Origin: JTS-RE9 sp964649195
GTDB taxonomy: Bacteria > Planctomycetota > Phycisphaerae > Phycisphaerales > Phycisphaeraceae
DNA length: 44,268 nucleotides
Assembly (NCBI GenBank): GCA_964649195.1
Contig: CAZYPK010000025.1
Coordinates: forward strand, 1 to 44,268
Reading direction: 5' to 3'
Shown here in pieces: positions 6,710 through 14,018 of the stretch. The first letter of the stretch is position 1, and each line of letters opens with the position of its first letter. Under the pieces are notes generated by a model that saw only the letters and a program-made list of their open reading frames with translations, had not been told where the DNA came from and made no database searches. A program made the position numbers and the translations under genes.

Positions 6710-8983
6710 TCACGCGCTCCGCCGCCGCCTGCCAAGCAGGCCCGCGCCCATGAGCAGCAGCGCCGCGCTCGTCGGTTCGGGCACGGCTGAAGAGGCGTCG
6801 TTCAACGACGTGATCCTCACCACGCCGTTGCTCTCGGTGATTTCGAATTCCCAGTCCGGCGCGAGGCCGGTGAAGGTGACCTGTTCGAATGCGCCGAACA
6901 CGTCACCGCCGAAGGTGAAGAGGTCGAACGTCTGGCCGGCCTGGGGCAGGAAGTTTTCAAAAACGAGGTGGAGGGTGCCGCCGAGGAACAGATCGCCTGA
7001 GACGATGAGTTGGTCGTACTCGGTTCCGGGCGTCAGGCCGAAGATTTCCATGTGCAGCACGCCCGCCGAATCCTGCTCGAACTCGCTGAAATGAATGATG
7101 CCCGGCGAGTGTCCGGGGCTGACGATGCCGCCCGCGTTCACCACGCGTCCCAGCACCGTGCCGGTGCCGGCGAGAATGCCGCCCTCGCCGACGTAGAGGT
7201 GGCCGGCAAACAGAGGCAGGGCGCCGCCGCCGACCAGCATGCGTCCGCCGCCGGTGAGATCGATGACGCCTTGATCCCACAATTCCACCCGCTGCCCGAC
7301 GACGATGGAGCCATCGGCGTCGATGTTGATCAGGCCGATGCCGCCCTGACCGGTGCTGGCCCCGCCGACATACAGATCACTATCCACATCCCAGCGTGAG
7401 TTGTTGCCGGTGACGTTGACGGTGCCGTTGGAACCGGTCCCGCGTCCGATGACGCCCGATGCACTCTGCACGTAGCCAGCATTTTCAATATTGAGCGTGC
7501 CGGTTGCGGTGAAGCCGGCAACACTGTTGGTCCATCCGACAGCCAATGTTCCGTCCTGCGTCCACGATGAGCCGGCGCCGGTGATCGTCGCATCGCCTTG
7601 AGCGTGGGGTGAACTTGAGGAAACACTTTGGATTCCTACAAGCCCGCTAATTGCAGAGGAACCCGTTCGACCCACGAAAGTGCCGCCGTCGGATATCAAC
7701 ATCGAGCCGAATGATGATGGCAAAGCTGTGAATAGTTCACCGCGACCTATTTGAACCTGTCCCTGCGAATCGAGAAGTGAATCCGCACCGGTGATCGTCA
7801 GCACGGAGTTGCCGCCGAATGTGATCAAGCCCGAAACGAACATTTGTCCACCACTTTGAATCGTCAGCGCGGAGTCACTGTGTGTGCTAAACCTTGTGGT
7901 GTTGAGAACCGCGCCATTCTCAACAATCACAGTGCTGCGCCCTTCGTTGGCTTGAAATTGCTCTCCCAAACCAATACCAAAAGTTCCAGTGCTCGAGAAG
8001 GTTGATCCCAGTCCCGTGACTCTGAGTTCGCCGATGGAATCGACGCCACCCCCTCCGATCAAAGTGGTCCACTCTGCCGTGACTTGTCCGCCACTTTCGA
8101 CCTGTAGTTTACCGGTTCCTGCCAAGCCAATGAAGGTGGTTACACCGATGGAAAGTTTGGCTGCATTGCTCACCGTGACCGTGCCACTGCTGCCGGGGTT
8201 GGTGCCAAGCACCAAGTGCGTCTCAACAAGGAGTTCGCCTGCATCATCCACTTCAACAACCGCCGGACCCTCGAAACCGACGTCAAGATTCACCAGTGTC
8301 CATTTCGACCCGACTCCTTGCACCAAGGCGCTTGAATGACCGTTCGAGCCGTAATTCGTCATATGCACGCCAGTGGTGGTCGCCTGAGCCCCAAGCAGCA
8401 CCTCGAAACGCCCGACGGAATCACCAGCCGCCATGTGCATTCCCGTTCCCGCTTCGTTGATGAAAGTGGTTCCGGCCCCTTGAAGTGTGAGGCGTCCATT
8501 CGAACCATCATTTTCTCCGATGCGTGTATAGCCTGCGTACAGCGTGGCTCCACCCGACACGTCAACCGTGCCCGTACCTCCCCCCCCACCGATATCGAGC
8601 AGATCGACGGTAATGAATGTCGCACCATTGCCAAGTGACAAAGATCCCGTTCCGACTGCGCCGATCGCTGTATCATCGCCGATCCGCACTTGGGCATCCG
8701 CGCCTGCCACCTCCAACCGACCGTCTCCGATTTCAAATCGCCAGGATTCTCCGGTTCCTGTTGCAACTCGTGCGGTTCCACCATTGATTATCAATGCGTT
8801 GGATGCCGAATTGGGCACGCCATCCGTCCAGTTGGGCGCATCAAACCAACTGCCCGTGCCGGGAATGTTCCAGTGGGTGACCGCCTGCGCCGCGGGAGCG
8901 GTCCCCGCCAGCGCCACCGTTGCCGCCATCAGCGCCACGCGCCGCAGGCGGCGGTTCATTTTTCGATCCTTCACAGTCTTCAT
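6710..8983 (-). CDS. PEP-CTERM protein with beta-helical (T5SS/PEP-CTERM-associated) repeats, 757 aa
   Basis: An exported, probably surface-attached protein. It has an N-terminal signal peptide (MKTVKDRKMNRRLRR, hydrophobic core, AQA cleavage site). About 600 residues of Gly/Ser/Thr-rich repeats follow (GTVDVSGGATLYAG, GRLTLQGAGTTF, GTVTVSNAAKL, GKLQVESGGQVTA), the pattern of right-handed beta-helix repeats shared by autotransporters and PEP-CTERM proteins. GTGTVLGRVVNAGGIVSPGH and a jelly-roll-like FEQDSAGVLHMEI segment come next. The C-terminal tag is VPEPTSAALLLMGAG plus an RRRR tail, which exosortase would cut and replace. The ATG at 8983 has GAGGAG upstream; an in-frame ATG at 8959 is possible. 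It is downstream of the second HTH regulator and shares its signal sequence with the frameshifted gene at 1-750. Confidence 0.9.
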   Translation of the reverse strand: MKTVKDRKMNRRLRRVALMAATVALAGTAPAAQAVTHWNIPGTGSWFDAPNWTDGVPNSASNALIINGGTARVATGTGESWRFEIGDGRLEVAGADAQVRIGDDTAIGAVGTGSLSLGNGATFITVDLLDIGGGGGTGTVDVSGGATLYAGYTRIGENDGSNGRLTLQGAGTTFINEAGTGMHMAAGDSVGRFEVLLGAQATTTGVHMTNYGSNGHSSALVQGVGSKWTLVNLDVGFEGPAVVEVDDAGELLVETHLVLGTNPGSSGTVTVSNAAKLSIGVTTFIGLAGTGKLQVESGGQVTAEWTTLIGGGGVDSIGELRVTGLGSTFSSTGTFGIGLGEQFQANEGRSTVIVENGAVLNTTRFSTHSDSALTIQSGGQMFVSGLITFGGNSVLTITGADSLLDSQGQVQIGRGELFTALPSSFGSMLISDGGTFVGRTGSSAISGLVGIQSVSSSSPHAQGDATITGAGSSWTQDGTLAVGWTNSVAGFTATGTLNIENAGYVQSASGVIGRGTGSNGTVNVTGNNSRWDVDSDLYVGGASTGQGGIGLINIDADGSIVVGQRVELWDQGVIDLTGGGRMLVGGGALPLFAGHLYVGEGGILAGTGTVLGRVVNAGGIVSPGHSPGIIHFSEFEQDSAGVLHMEIFGLTPGTEYDQLIVSGDLFLGGTLHLVFENFLPQAGQTFDLFTFGGDVFGAFEQVTFTGLAPDWEFEITESNGVVRITSLNDASSAVPEPTSAALLLMGAGLLGRRRRSA

Positions 8984-9004
8984 CCGTCAACTCCTCTTGG
9001 TTGT

Positions 9005-9020
9005 GCCTCGCAAGCGAGGC
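9005..9020. promoter_or_regulatory. perfect 16-bp palindrome before PEP-CTERM gene
   Basis: GCCTCGC-AA-GCGAGGC lies 21 bases upstream of the ATG at 8983, just before the GAGGAG ribosome-binding site. Degenerate versions occupy the same place at 775-789 and 2080-2095. It could be a binding site for the adjacent GerE-type regulator or an mRNA hairpin; both are inference. Confidence 0.4.
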
Positions 9021-9204
9021 GGTTGGTCCACAATCGTTCGTTGGTGATTTTTTGTCGGCTCTGCCGTTTGCATGAACATCGTCGGACATGATCCGCGTCG
9101 GCGCGGTGTCATGCAATATCCCAAACCTGGTATCCTGAACTTGGCATCCTGAATTTGGCATATCGACGGCGGCTTACGGCAGGGCGATCGTATGTAAACA
9201 GCGG

Positions 9205-9365
9205 TTTCCACCTCTCCTCCGGGAGAGGTCGGCGAGGCTCTGCGAGCCGGGTGAGGGGAGTTCTGGCGGGTGATGTTTCGCCGCGGATCCGGCCCTCACC
9301 TGTCTCAATCGCCCCGCTGCGCGGCGATTGAGACTGTCCTCTCCCCAGGGGAGAGGGCGAAGAGT
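9205..9365. repeat. fold-back CTCTCC/GGAGAG repeat with nested 12-bp palindrome
   Basis: The outer parts are CCTCTCC...GGGAGAGG-type inverted units (about 9212-9262 and 9290-9365). Inside is a perfect hairpin GTCTCAATCGCC (9302-9313), a 9-nt loop, and GGCGATTGAGAC (9323-9334). The gap 8984-9398 otherwise holds the PEP-CTERM gene's leader and no visible gene. Confidence 0.55.
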
Positions 9366-9398
9366 CAAGTCATGGGGTCCATGCGATTGCCCGGCGGC

Positions 9399-9656
9399 TT
9401 ACGGTTTGGTTTCGTTGCGCAGACATTTGGCCATGAGTTCGTAGCGGTCGCTCACGCCGTATTTCCGAAAAATGGCTTGTGAATACTTATATACGGTGTC
9501 GAGCTTCAGGCGAAGGGAGGCGGCGATCTGTTTTGGGGACTGCGGCCCCAGCAGGACATCGAAGACCTCCTGCTGGCGCGGGGTCAGGCGGACGGCTGCA
9601 CCGGTGGCCGGGGGATGGGAAGGGGAAGAGGATTCGTCGGGAGAAATGTGAGACAT
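9399..9656 (-). CDS. HTH-only LuxR/GerE-type regulator, 85 aa (copy 2)
   Basis: Small DNA-binding regulator, paralogue of the gene at 2967-3260. After a Ser/Pro-rich 20-residue tail (MSHISPDESSSPSHPPATG), the HTH reads LTPRQQEVFDVLLGPQSPKQI, then LRLKLDTVYKYSQAIFRKYGV, followed by SDRYELMAKCLR, which aligns with GRDELMALCLR in copy 1. No sensor domain is present. Start ATG 9656 is fixed by the conserved leader ending exactly there. The recognition helix differs from copy 1 (KLDTVYKYSQAI versus SIHTVREYIQAL), so the two may bind different sites. It lies 415 bases upstream of the PEP-CTERM gene on the same strand, its most likely partner. Confidence 0.8.
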   Translation of the reverse strand: MSHISPDESSSPSHPPATGAAVRLTPRQQEVFDVLLGPQSPKQIAASLRLKLDTVYKYSQAIFRKYGVSDRYELMAKCLRNETKP

Positions 9657-9858
9657 GCCGGGCCTCGCAAAAGAAAAAGAGCGTCGAACCGAGGGAACGC
9701 TCGATCAAGGCCCGGCAAGAGCCTGCGCAAAACGTACCCCGGCCGACGCCCCTTGCGGGGCGCGGGCACAAGGCACTGCTTTTGCTGTGAACTTGCCGGT
9801 TCTGATCGAAGCAGCGTCTTGACGCACGCGCGTCAAGTCAAAATTGTCGTCCCCCGTG
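9657..9858 (-). ncRNA. conserved structured 5' leader RNA, copy 2
   Basis: The counterpart of 3261-3457. On the minus strand: TTGACGC-N4-GCGTCAA hairpin (9836-9819); CTGCTT/AAGCAG stem, where the closing pair is G-U instead of G-C; CGCCCC-GCAA-GGGGCG hairpin with a GNRA loop (9762-9747); outer stem GCCGGGCC (9716-9709) with GGCCCGGC (9664-9657) touching the ATG; inner stem GAGCGT/ACGCTC (9702-9697 / 9684-9679) with a 12-nt loop and a UUUUUCUUUU tail. Loops and linkers drift while stems are kept, and indels shift the reading frame relative to copy 1. This argues for structure rather than coding. Confidence 0.7.
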
Positions 9859-9864
9859 CGGAAC

Positions 9865-9892
9865 ATCATATGCCGAGGTCGGTTCGTCGCAA
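9865..9892 (-). promoter_or_regulatory. sigma70-type promoter of the HTH leader, copy 2
   Basis: TTGCGA, 16-bp spacer, TATGAT on the minus strand, identical in boxes and spacing to 3464-3491. The spacers differ at one base. Confidence 0.6.
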
Positions 9893-9909
9893 ACATGTGA
9901 TGTGGTTGC

Positions 9910-9989
9910 GGACGCGCAGCGAGGACGCTGCGGCTGTGAAGATGATCGCAGCATCCGCTTCATAGCCGCAGCGTCCTCGCTGCGCGTCC
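9910..9989. repeat. 26-bp inverted repeat pair
   Basis: The 26-bp unit 9910-9935 and its exact inverted copy 9964-9989 are separated by 28 bases. Each unit is itself hairpin-forming (GCAGCG/CGCTGC). It lies directly upstream of the promoter of the second HTH gene. Confidence 0.65.
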
Positions 9990-10023
9990 CACGGCGATTT
10001 TCACCCCTTCAGGCTGCTTACGT

Positions 10024-10054
10024 CCGCGACTCGTTGAGTCGCGGCTCTTTTTTT
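10024..10054 (+). terminator. Rho-independent terminator-like hairpin (REP-like family)
   Basis: A perfect 9-bp stem CCGCGACTC-GTT-GAGTCGCGG followed by CTC and seven T on the plus strand. No plus-strand gene ends here. The same palindrome recurs at 42498-42518 without the T-run, so this may be a repeat that happens to look like a terminator. Confidence 0.45.
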
Positions 10055-10073
10055 CCCCCGCATCTTTCCTGCA

Positions 10074-12245
10074 TCACCTTCTCGACAGTTCGTGTACCGC
10101 ATCGACCAGTTCGGCGACGTTTTCGGGGGGCATGTCGGGAGTGATGCCGTGGCCCAGGTTGAAGATGTGGCCCGGGCGTCCCTCGGCCTTGTCGAGGATG
10201 AGCTGCGTCTGTTTGCGAATCTCCGCAGGGGAGCAGAAGAGCACGATCGGGTCGATGTTGCCCATGATGGCCTTGTCGTAGCCGATGGTTTTCCAGGCGT
10301 CGCGCAGATCGATGCGCCAGTCAAGCCCGATCACATCGCCACCCGCCTCCGCCATCAGCGGCAACAGCGCCGGGTTGCCGGTGGCGAAGTTGATGACGGG
10401 AACGGAAGAGTTCCGAGTTTCGAGTTCCGAGTTCCGAGTTGTAAGTTCCGAGTTCCGAGTTCCGAGTTTCGAGTTTCGAGTTAAAGCCTGGGAGGGATGC
10501 GAAACAGTTCTTTTGTCTTTCAACTCGGAACTCGGAACTCGGAACTCGGAACTTATTCCTTCGATCAATCTCTTCACATGCGGCATCACGTGTTCCCTGT
10601 AGTGGTCCGGTGACAGCGAGCCTGCCCAACTGTCGAAAATCTGCACCGCGTCCGCGCCGGCTTCGATCTGGAGGTTCAGGTAGTCGATCTGGAGATCGAC
10701 CAGCCTGGTCATCAGCGTGTTCCAGCTCAGCGGGTCGCGGAACATCATTGTTTTGGTCTTCGCGTAGTCCTTCGACTTGCCGCCTTCGATGATGTAGGAG
10801 GCGACGGTGAACGGCGCGCCGCAGAAGCCGATGAGGGCGATGTCCGGCCGCAGGGCCCGGCGGGTGATGCGGATCGCATCGTAAACATAAGACAGTTCCA
10901 TCGGATCGCCGGCGCCGAGTCTGGGGATGTCCGTTCTGCCGCGGAAGGGGTTGCCGATGACCGGGCCTTCGTTTTTGACGAAATCGAGGGAGAACCCCAG
11001 CGGTTCCACGACGGTGAGAATGTCGGAGAAGATGATCGCCGCATCGACGCCTAAGCGATCCACCGCCATGAGCGTGACCTCCGCGGCAAGCTCGGGCGAC
11101 TTGCACAGCCCCAGCATCGTGGTGCCTTTGCGGATATCGCGGTAGGCCCGCTGATAGCGCCCCGCCTGCCTCATCAGCCACACGGGCGTGTAGGGCACCG
11201 GCTCGCGCCGACAGGCTCGAAGAAATAAGTTCCGGGTTCCGAGTTCCGAGTTCCGAGTTAAAACTTCGGAGGGATGCGAAACAGTTCCTTTGTCTTTCAA
11301 CTCGGAACTCGGAACTCGGAACCCGGAACTTATAACCCGGAACTCGGAACTTGTTCCCCATCTCATATCGATCCGCCGCCAGTGATTCGTGTCGATGCCT
11401 TGCGAAGCGGCGGCACGTTTTTTCTCCAGCAGATCGTGCGACCTTCGGGCGGTGTCGCGCACCAGGTTCATCATGTGCGGCGAGTCGGGTTCATAGTCCG
11501 GGTGCAGGCCGTGCTCGATGATGCCTTCGGTGGCGATCGGGCCGATCGATGCGATCAGCACCCGCTTGAAACCTTCGCGCAGCGCGGCATCGCGGCCATC
11601 CTCTGCCGCCAGTTGAAACAGGTGCGTCACCTGCGTCGTGCTGGTGAACATGGCCACGTCGATGGCGCCTTCGATGACGCCCGCGATCGCGGCGCGCAGC
11701 GGCTGAACATCCTCGGGCAAAGCCCACTGATACACCGGCACACGCATCACACTGGCGCCGCGCGATTCAAGCCCTTCGATCAGCTTCGCGTTGCTGACGC
11801 CATATTCCTGCACCGCCACGCGCCTGCCTTCCACCGGCAGTCGCCTGTCGAGGGCGGCCAGCAGATCCTGCCAGGTGTTGGGCTCCTCCACTTCAAGCGT
11901 CGGCTTGAGGCCCAGCTCGCGCAGCGCCGCCACCGGCTTGGGACCGCGGCAGACCAGCGGTACTTTTCGCAGCGCGGCGATGAAATCCTCTTTGGCATGT
12001 TTGCCGCCGACCGCTTCGACGAGCATCCGCGTGCCCACGCCGGTCAGGTGGATGACGATGTCGATCTCCCCGGCGAGCAGGGCGTCGGCGAAGGCGATGG
12101 CCTCCTCGTGGGTGGGGTTGGGAATCTCGCGCATGGAGGGCGCCGGGATCGCCTTGCCGCCGTGACGGGTGATCAGCGCCGCCATTTCCGCGGCCCGGCG
12201 GGACTCGAAGGAAACGACGCTCAAACCTTGAAAATCCGCAGACAT
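10074..12245 (-). CDS. hemE: HemD-HemE continuous reading frame: uroporphyrinogen-III synthase plus uroporphyrinogen decarboxylase, 723 aa
   Basis: Two consecutive haem-pathway enzymes in one frame. Residues 1-~265 are a HEM4 uroporphyrinogen-III synthase (hemD; GLSVVSFESRRAAEMAALI, VIHLTGVGTRML, MFTSTTQVTHLFQLA, IASIGPIATEGI). A repeat-derived linker follows (~295-340). Then comes uroporphyrinogen decarboxylase: LRACRREPVPYTPVWLMRQ with the MRQAGRY motif, IIFSDILTVVEPLG, GFCGAPFTVASYIIEGG, and VIGLDWRIDL near the end. ATG 12245 has AAAGGA eight bases upstream and a TATAAT box just before it. HemE is interrupted by a ~51-residue in-frame repeat between RLIEG and VPVINFATG. HemE might instead start at the ATG at 11366 (MRWGTSSEF) as a separate protein. 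Apart from the insertions, both domains look complete. Confidence 0.85.
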   Translation of the reverse strand: MSADFQGLSVVSFESRRAAEMAALITRHGGKAIPAPSMREIPNPTHEEAIAFADALLAGEIDIVIHLTGVGTRMLVEAVGGKHAKEDFIAALRKVPLVCRGPKPVAALRELGLKPTLEVEEPNTWQDLLAALDRRLPVEGRRVAVQEYGVSNAKLIEGLESRGASVMRVPVYQWALPEDVQPLRAAIAGVIEGAIDVAMFTSTTQVTHLFQLAAEDGRDAALREGFKRVLIASIGPIATEGIIEHGLHPDYEPDSPHMMNLVRDTARRSHDLLEKKRAAASQGIDTNHWRRIDMRWGTSSEFRVISSGFRVPSSELKDKGTVSHPSEVLTRNSELGTRNLFLRACRREPVPYTPVWLMRQAGRYQRAYRDIRKGTTMLGLCKSPELAAEVTLMAVDRLGVDAAIIFSDILTVVEPLGFSLDFVKNEGPVIGNPFRGRTDIPRLGAGDPMELSYVYDAIRITRRALRPDIALIGFCGAPFTVASYIIEGGKSKDYAKTKTMMFRDPLSWNTLMTRLVDLQIDYLNLQIEAGADAVQIFDSWAGSLSPDHYREHVMPHVKRLIEGISSEFRVPSSELKDKRTVSHPSQALTRNSKLGTRNSELTTRNSELETRNSSVPVINFATGNPALLPLMAEAGGDVIGLDWRIDLRDAWKTIGYDKAIMGNIDPIVLFCSPAEIRKQTQLILDKAEGRPGHIFNLGHGITPDMPPENVAELVDAVHELSRR
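10411..10553. repeat. fold-back TTCCGAG element inserted in frame in hemE
   Basis: Left array of TTCCGAGT-type tandem units (10411-10482), a 38-bp core (10483-10520, containing GAGGGATGCGAAACAGTTC), and a right array of inverted AACTCGGA units (10521-10553). The core matches that at 11260-11297 in 34 of 38 positions. It adds about 51 codons to hemE without a stop. Confidence 0.8.
11225..11352. repeat. second fold-back TTCCGAG element at the hemD/hemE junction
   Basis: Same architecture as 10411-10553: TTCCGAGT array, conserved 38-bp core, inverted AACTCGGA array. It lies exactly where the hemD end and hemE start should be, and keeps one open frame across both genes. Confidence 0.8.
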
Positions 12246-12273
12246 TTCGCATCCTTTGACAGAGGTCGCGGCG

Positions 12274-12279
12274 ATTATA
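12274..12279 (-). promoter_or_regulatory. -10 box of hemD
   Basis: TATAAT on the minus strand, 28 bases before the hemD ATG. No convincing -35 is seen; CTGCGT 15 bases upstream is the best candidate. Confidence 0.4.
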
Positions 12280-12301
12280 GACGATCCGTCATCGACGCAG
12301 T

Positions 12302-12376
12302 GGGGAGCCGGGGGAGCCAAGAGAGCCAAGAGAGCCAAGGGAGCCAAGGGAGCCAAGGGAGCCAGGGGAGCCGGGG
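12302..12376. repeat. tandem 9-bp GGAGCCAAG repeat
   Basis: About eight imperfect copies of a GGAGCCAAG/GGAGCCGGG unit upstream of hemD. The same type of unit lies inside the lipoprotein gene at 17838-17886. Confidence 0.7.
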
Positions 12377-12438
12377 GTTGCGCAAAGCCTCCAGTCCCGG
12401 CCACCCACCGTTTAGTTCTCCCAACCGCCTTCGTTGGA

Positions 12439-12580
12439 AAACTCCAAATGGCAAATCCCAAGTTCCAAACAAGCTCCAAAATGCGGAAATGGAAAAAGCA
12501 AGGAATTCGGATCGTCCATTGTTTTCGCCGTTTTCCTTTGGAATTGGAGCTTGTTTGAGATTTGGAGATTGCGATTTGTG
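12439..12580. repeat. fold-back element with CCAAATCTCCAAA-type arms
   Basis: Degenerate tandem CCAAA/TTTGG units in opposite orientation around a short core. The best-matching arms are CAAACAAGCTCCAA (12466-12479) and its perfect inverse (12544-12557). It lies in the divergent gap between hemD and the DUF3553 gene. Confidence 0.65.
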
Positions 12581-12638
12581 ATTTCAGACCGCACGTCACC
12601 CAGGAATTAAACGGCCCTGGTTTTCAATGCACCCCCGC

Positions 12639-12668
12639 TTGTCAGCCGATGATGAATATGGTTATACT
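12639..12668 (+). promoter_or_regulatory. sigma70-type promoter upstream of the DUF3553 gene
   Basis: TTGTCA, 18-bp spacer, TATACT. It is the only good promoter match in the gap and would give a leader of about 340 nt for the gene at 13017. Confidence 0.45.
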
Positions 12669-13016
12669 GTGGCGATCCTAAGCGGGTGCGGCTTCAATGG
12701 CCGCGCCGCGCCCGGGAGACAGAGAGCCGAATCTTCACTGAACCGACGCCGTCGGGCGGTTGTTTCAGATGGGCATCAACAGCCGGTTGTTCGCCAGGCC
12801 GCCTGCATCAGCGGGCGGGTCGGGCTGTTTTTGAAGATGTTTTGCAACTCATGCGGGTTGACGCCTCATCGGTGAAGGCGCAGCATGGGCATGGGCTGTC
12901 GGGTTTCGGGGATTCCGGGGGTTCCGGGGACCATGTGTTTTCGAGATGATCTGGTTTTTCCGGGGATGCGGCAGCCGGGCGTGAAGACGCCGGGCCGGCA
13001 GCGGGGTTTCTGAAAC
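12669..13016 (+). other. gene-free stretch, probable long leader
   Basis: Short open frames here lack convincing starts and protein-like composition. It contains GGGATTCCGGGGGTTCCGGGG-like units (about 12908-12930) and several GC-rich hairpins. It is not recognised as a known riboswitch. Confidence 0.35.
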
Positions 13017-13685
13017 ATGCCGGAGATGCGTTCGTTTTCTCGAGGAGATGTCGTCGTCCATACCGGTCGTCCCCAATGGGGCGATGGTGTGGTGGACTCG
13101 GTTGTCAATATTGTTCACGAAGGTAAAGCCGCGCAGCGGCTGGTCGTGAAGTTCGCCAATGAAGGACGGGTGACGCTCAATTCCGCCGTCGCCCCGCTGG
13201 TCAGCAAGGATGCTGTGATCGCCATGAATCATCATTCCACCCCCCGTTTTTCCCCATCCTCTTCCTCCTCCGCCACGCCGCGAACCGGGGCCTCCGCCTC
13301 CGCGGGCAACGGCGACTGGCTCTCGGCCTTCGAGAAGAAGGAGCACGAGCTGCACCGGCTGCCCGATGCGCTCAACGATCCCTTCATGAGCCTGGTCGAG
13401 CGCATCGAGGCCACGCTGGAGACCTACCAGTACAGCAAGGACTCGCGCATGCTCATCGAGTGGGCCATCCGCCAGACGGGGCTCAACGACCCGATGACCA
13501 AGTACACCCGCCACGAGTTGGAGGTGGGCTTCGACCGCTACGCCCGTGACCGCGATGTGGCCCTGCGCGACCTGCTGCGCCAGCTCAAGCAGCAGGGCCG
13601 GCTCAGCGAGTTTGACGCGATCCGCAGGCGGACGAAGCTGCCCGCGGCGGTGAGCGCGATGGACCGGACGCGGAATCAGTTGTAG
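13017..13685 (+). CDS. DUF3553 domain protein, 222 aa
   Basis: The N-terminal ~60 residues (FSRGDVVVHTGRPQWGDGVVDSV ... RLVVKFANEGRVTLNSAVAPL) match the DUF3553 pattern: a small SH3-like beta-barrel also found near helicases and CarD/Mfd-type proteins, presumed to bind protein or nucleic acid. A Ser/Thr/Ala-rich linker follows (~75-100). The C-terminal region (~105-222) is helical and charged (MLIEWAIRQTGLNDPMTKYTRHELEVGFDRYARDRDVALRDLLRQL). No enzyme motif is seen. The ATG at 13017 begins the domain with MPEMRSFSRGD; MRSF three residues later is an alternative. It is the first gene of a plus-strand run that continues to ligA. Confidence 0.75.
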   Translation: MPEMRSFSRGDVVVHTGRPQWGDGVVDSVVNIVHEGKAAQRLVVKFANEGRVTLNSAVAPLVSKDAVIAMNHHSTPRFSPSSSSSATPRTGASASAGNGDWLSAFEKKEHELHRLPDALNDPFMSLVERIEATLETYQYSKDSRMLIEWAIRQTGLNDPMTKYTRHELEVGFDRYARDRDVALRDLLRQLKQQGRLSEFDAIRRRTKLPAAVSAMDRTRNQL

Positions 13686-13729
13686 TTGTTGTAGTGTGTT
13701 TTCAACCTATTCCAGGAATACAATTCGCC

Positions 13730-13960
13730 ATGGAACGCGAGAACTTTGATCGGACATTGCGGTTGTTTCAGAAACGGGCGCCATTCAAGACGTTTGCCGT
13801 GGAATTGGTCAGCGGCGAAGCGATTGAGATCGACCACCCAGAGGCGCTTGTGTTGCGCGGTGGAGTCGCGGTTTTCATCGAGGTGGATGGCACGCCTCAT
13901 CTGTTCGATCACGAGAGCGTGAGCCGTTTCATCGGTGACAATCTCGCGCAGTCCGCATGA
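13730..13960 (+). CDS. small conserved hypothetical protein, 76 aa
   Basis: Not functionally assigned. MERENFDRTLRLFQKRAPFKTFAVELVSG, then EAIEIDHPEALVLRGGVAVFIEVDG, then HLFDHESVSRFI, resembles a family of ~75-90-residue proteins common in planctomycete genomes: an N-terminal helix, a beta-sheet with an E-(V/I)-D-HPEA turn, and a final helix. The ATG at 13730 has CCAGGA about 13 bases upstream. Soluble, acidic, no cysteines. It is 44 bases after the DUF3553 gene and may be co-transcribed with it. Confidence 0.6.
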   Translation: MERENFDRTLRLFQKRAPFKTFAVELVSGEAIEIDHPEALVLRGGVAVFIEVDGTPHLFDHESVSRFIGDNLAQSA

Positions 13961-14018
13961 AATCGCCCTGTTGCATCGCCGGCGAGACCATTCAATCATC
14001 AGGTGGCAAAGGCGTCCT

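Noticed and set aside
9302..9334. CRISPR repeat
   Set aside because: Only one copy, no spacers and no cas genes in the window.
10024..10054. Terminator of hemDE
   Set aside because: The T-run follows the hairpin on the plus strand only, whereas hemDE is transcribed on the minus strand.
10321..11361. Alternative minus-strand frame containing repeated FRVPSSEFRV peptides
   Set aside because: It is an out-of-frame reading of hemE; the hemE frame carries all conserved decarboxylase motifs.
11274..12581. 435-residue plus-strand frame opposite hemD
   Set aside because: His/Arg-rich antisense shadow of hemD and the upstream repeats, with no start signal.
12627..12949. Two short overlapping plus-strand frames before the DUF3553 gene
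   Set aside because: They have no ribosome-binding sites, an Arg-rich random composition, and repeat-derived sequence.
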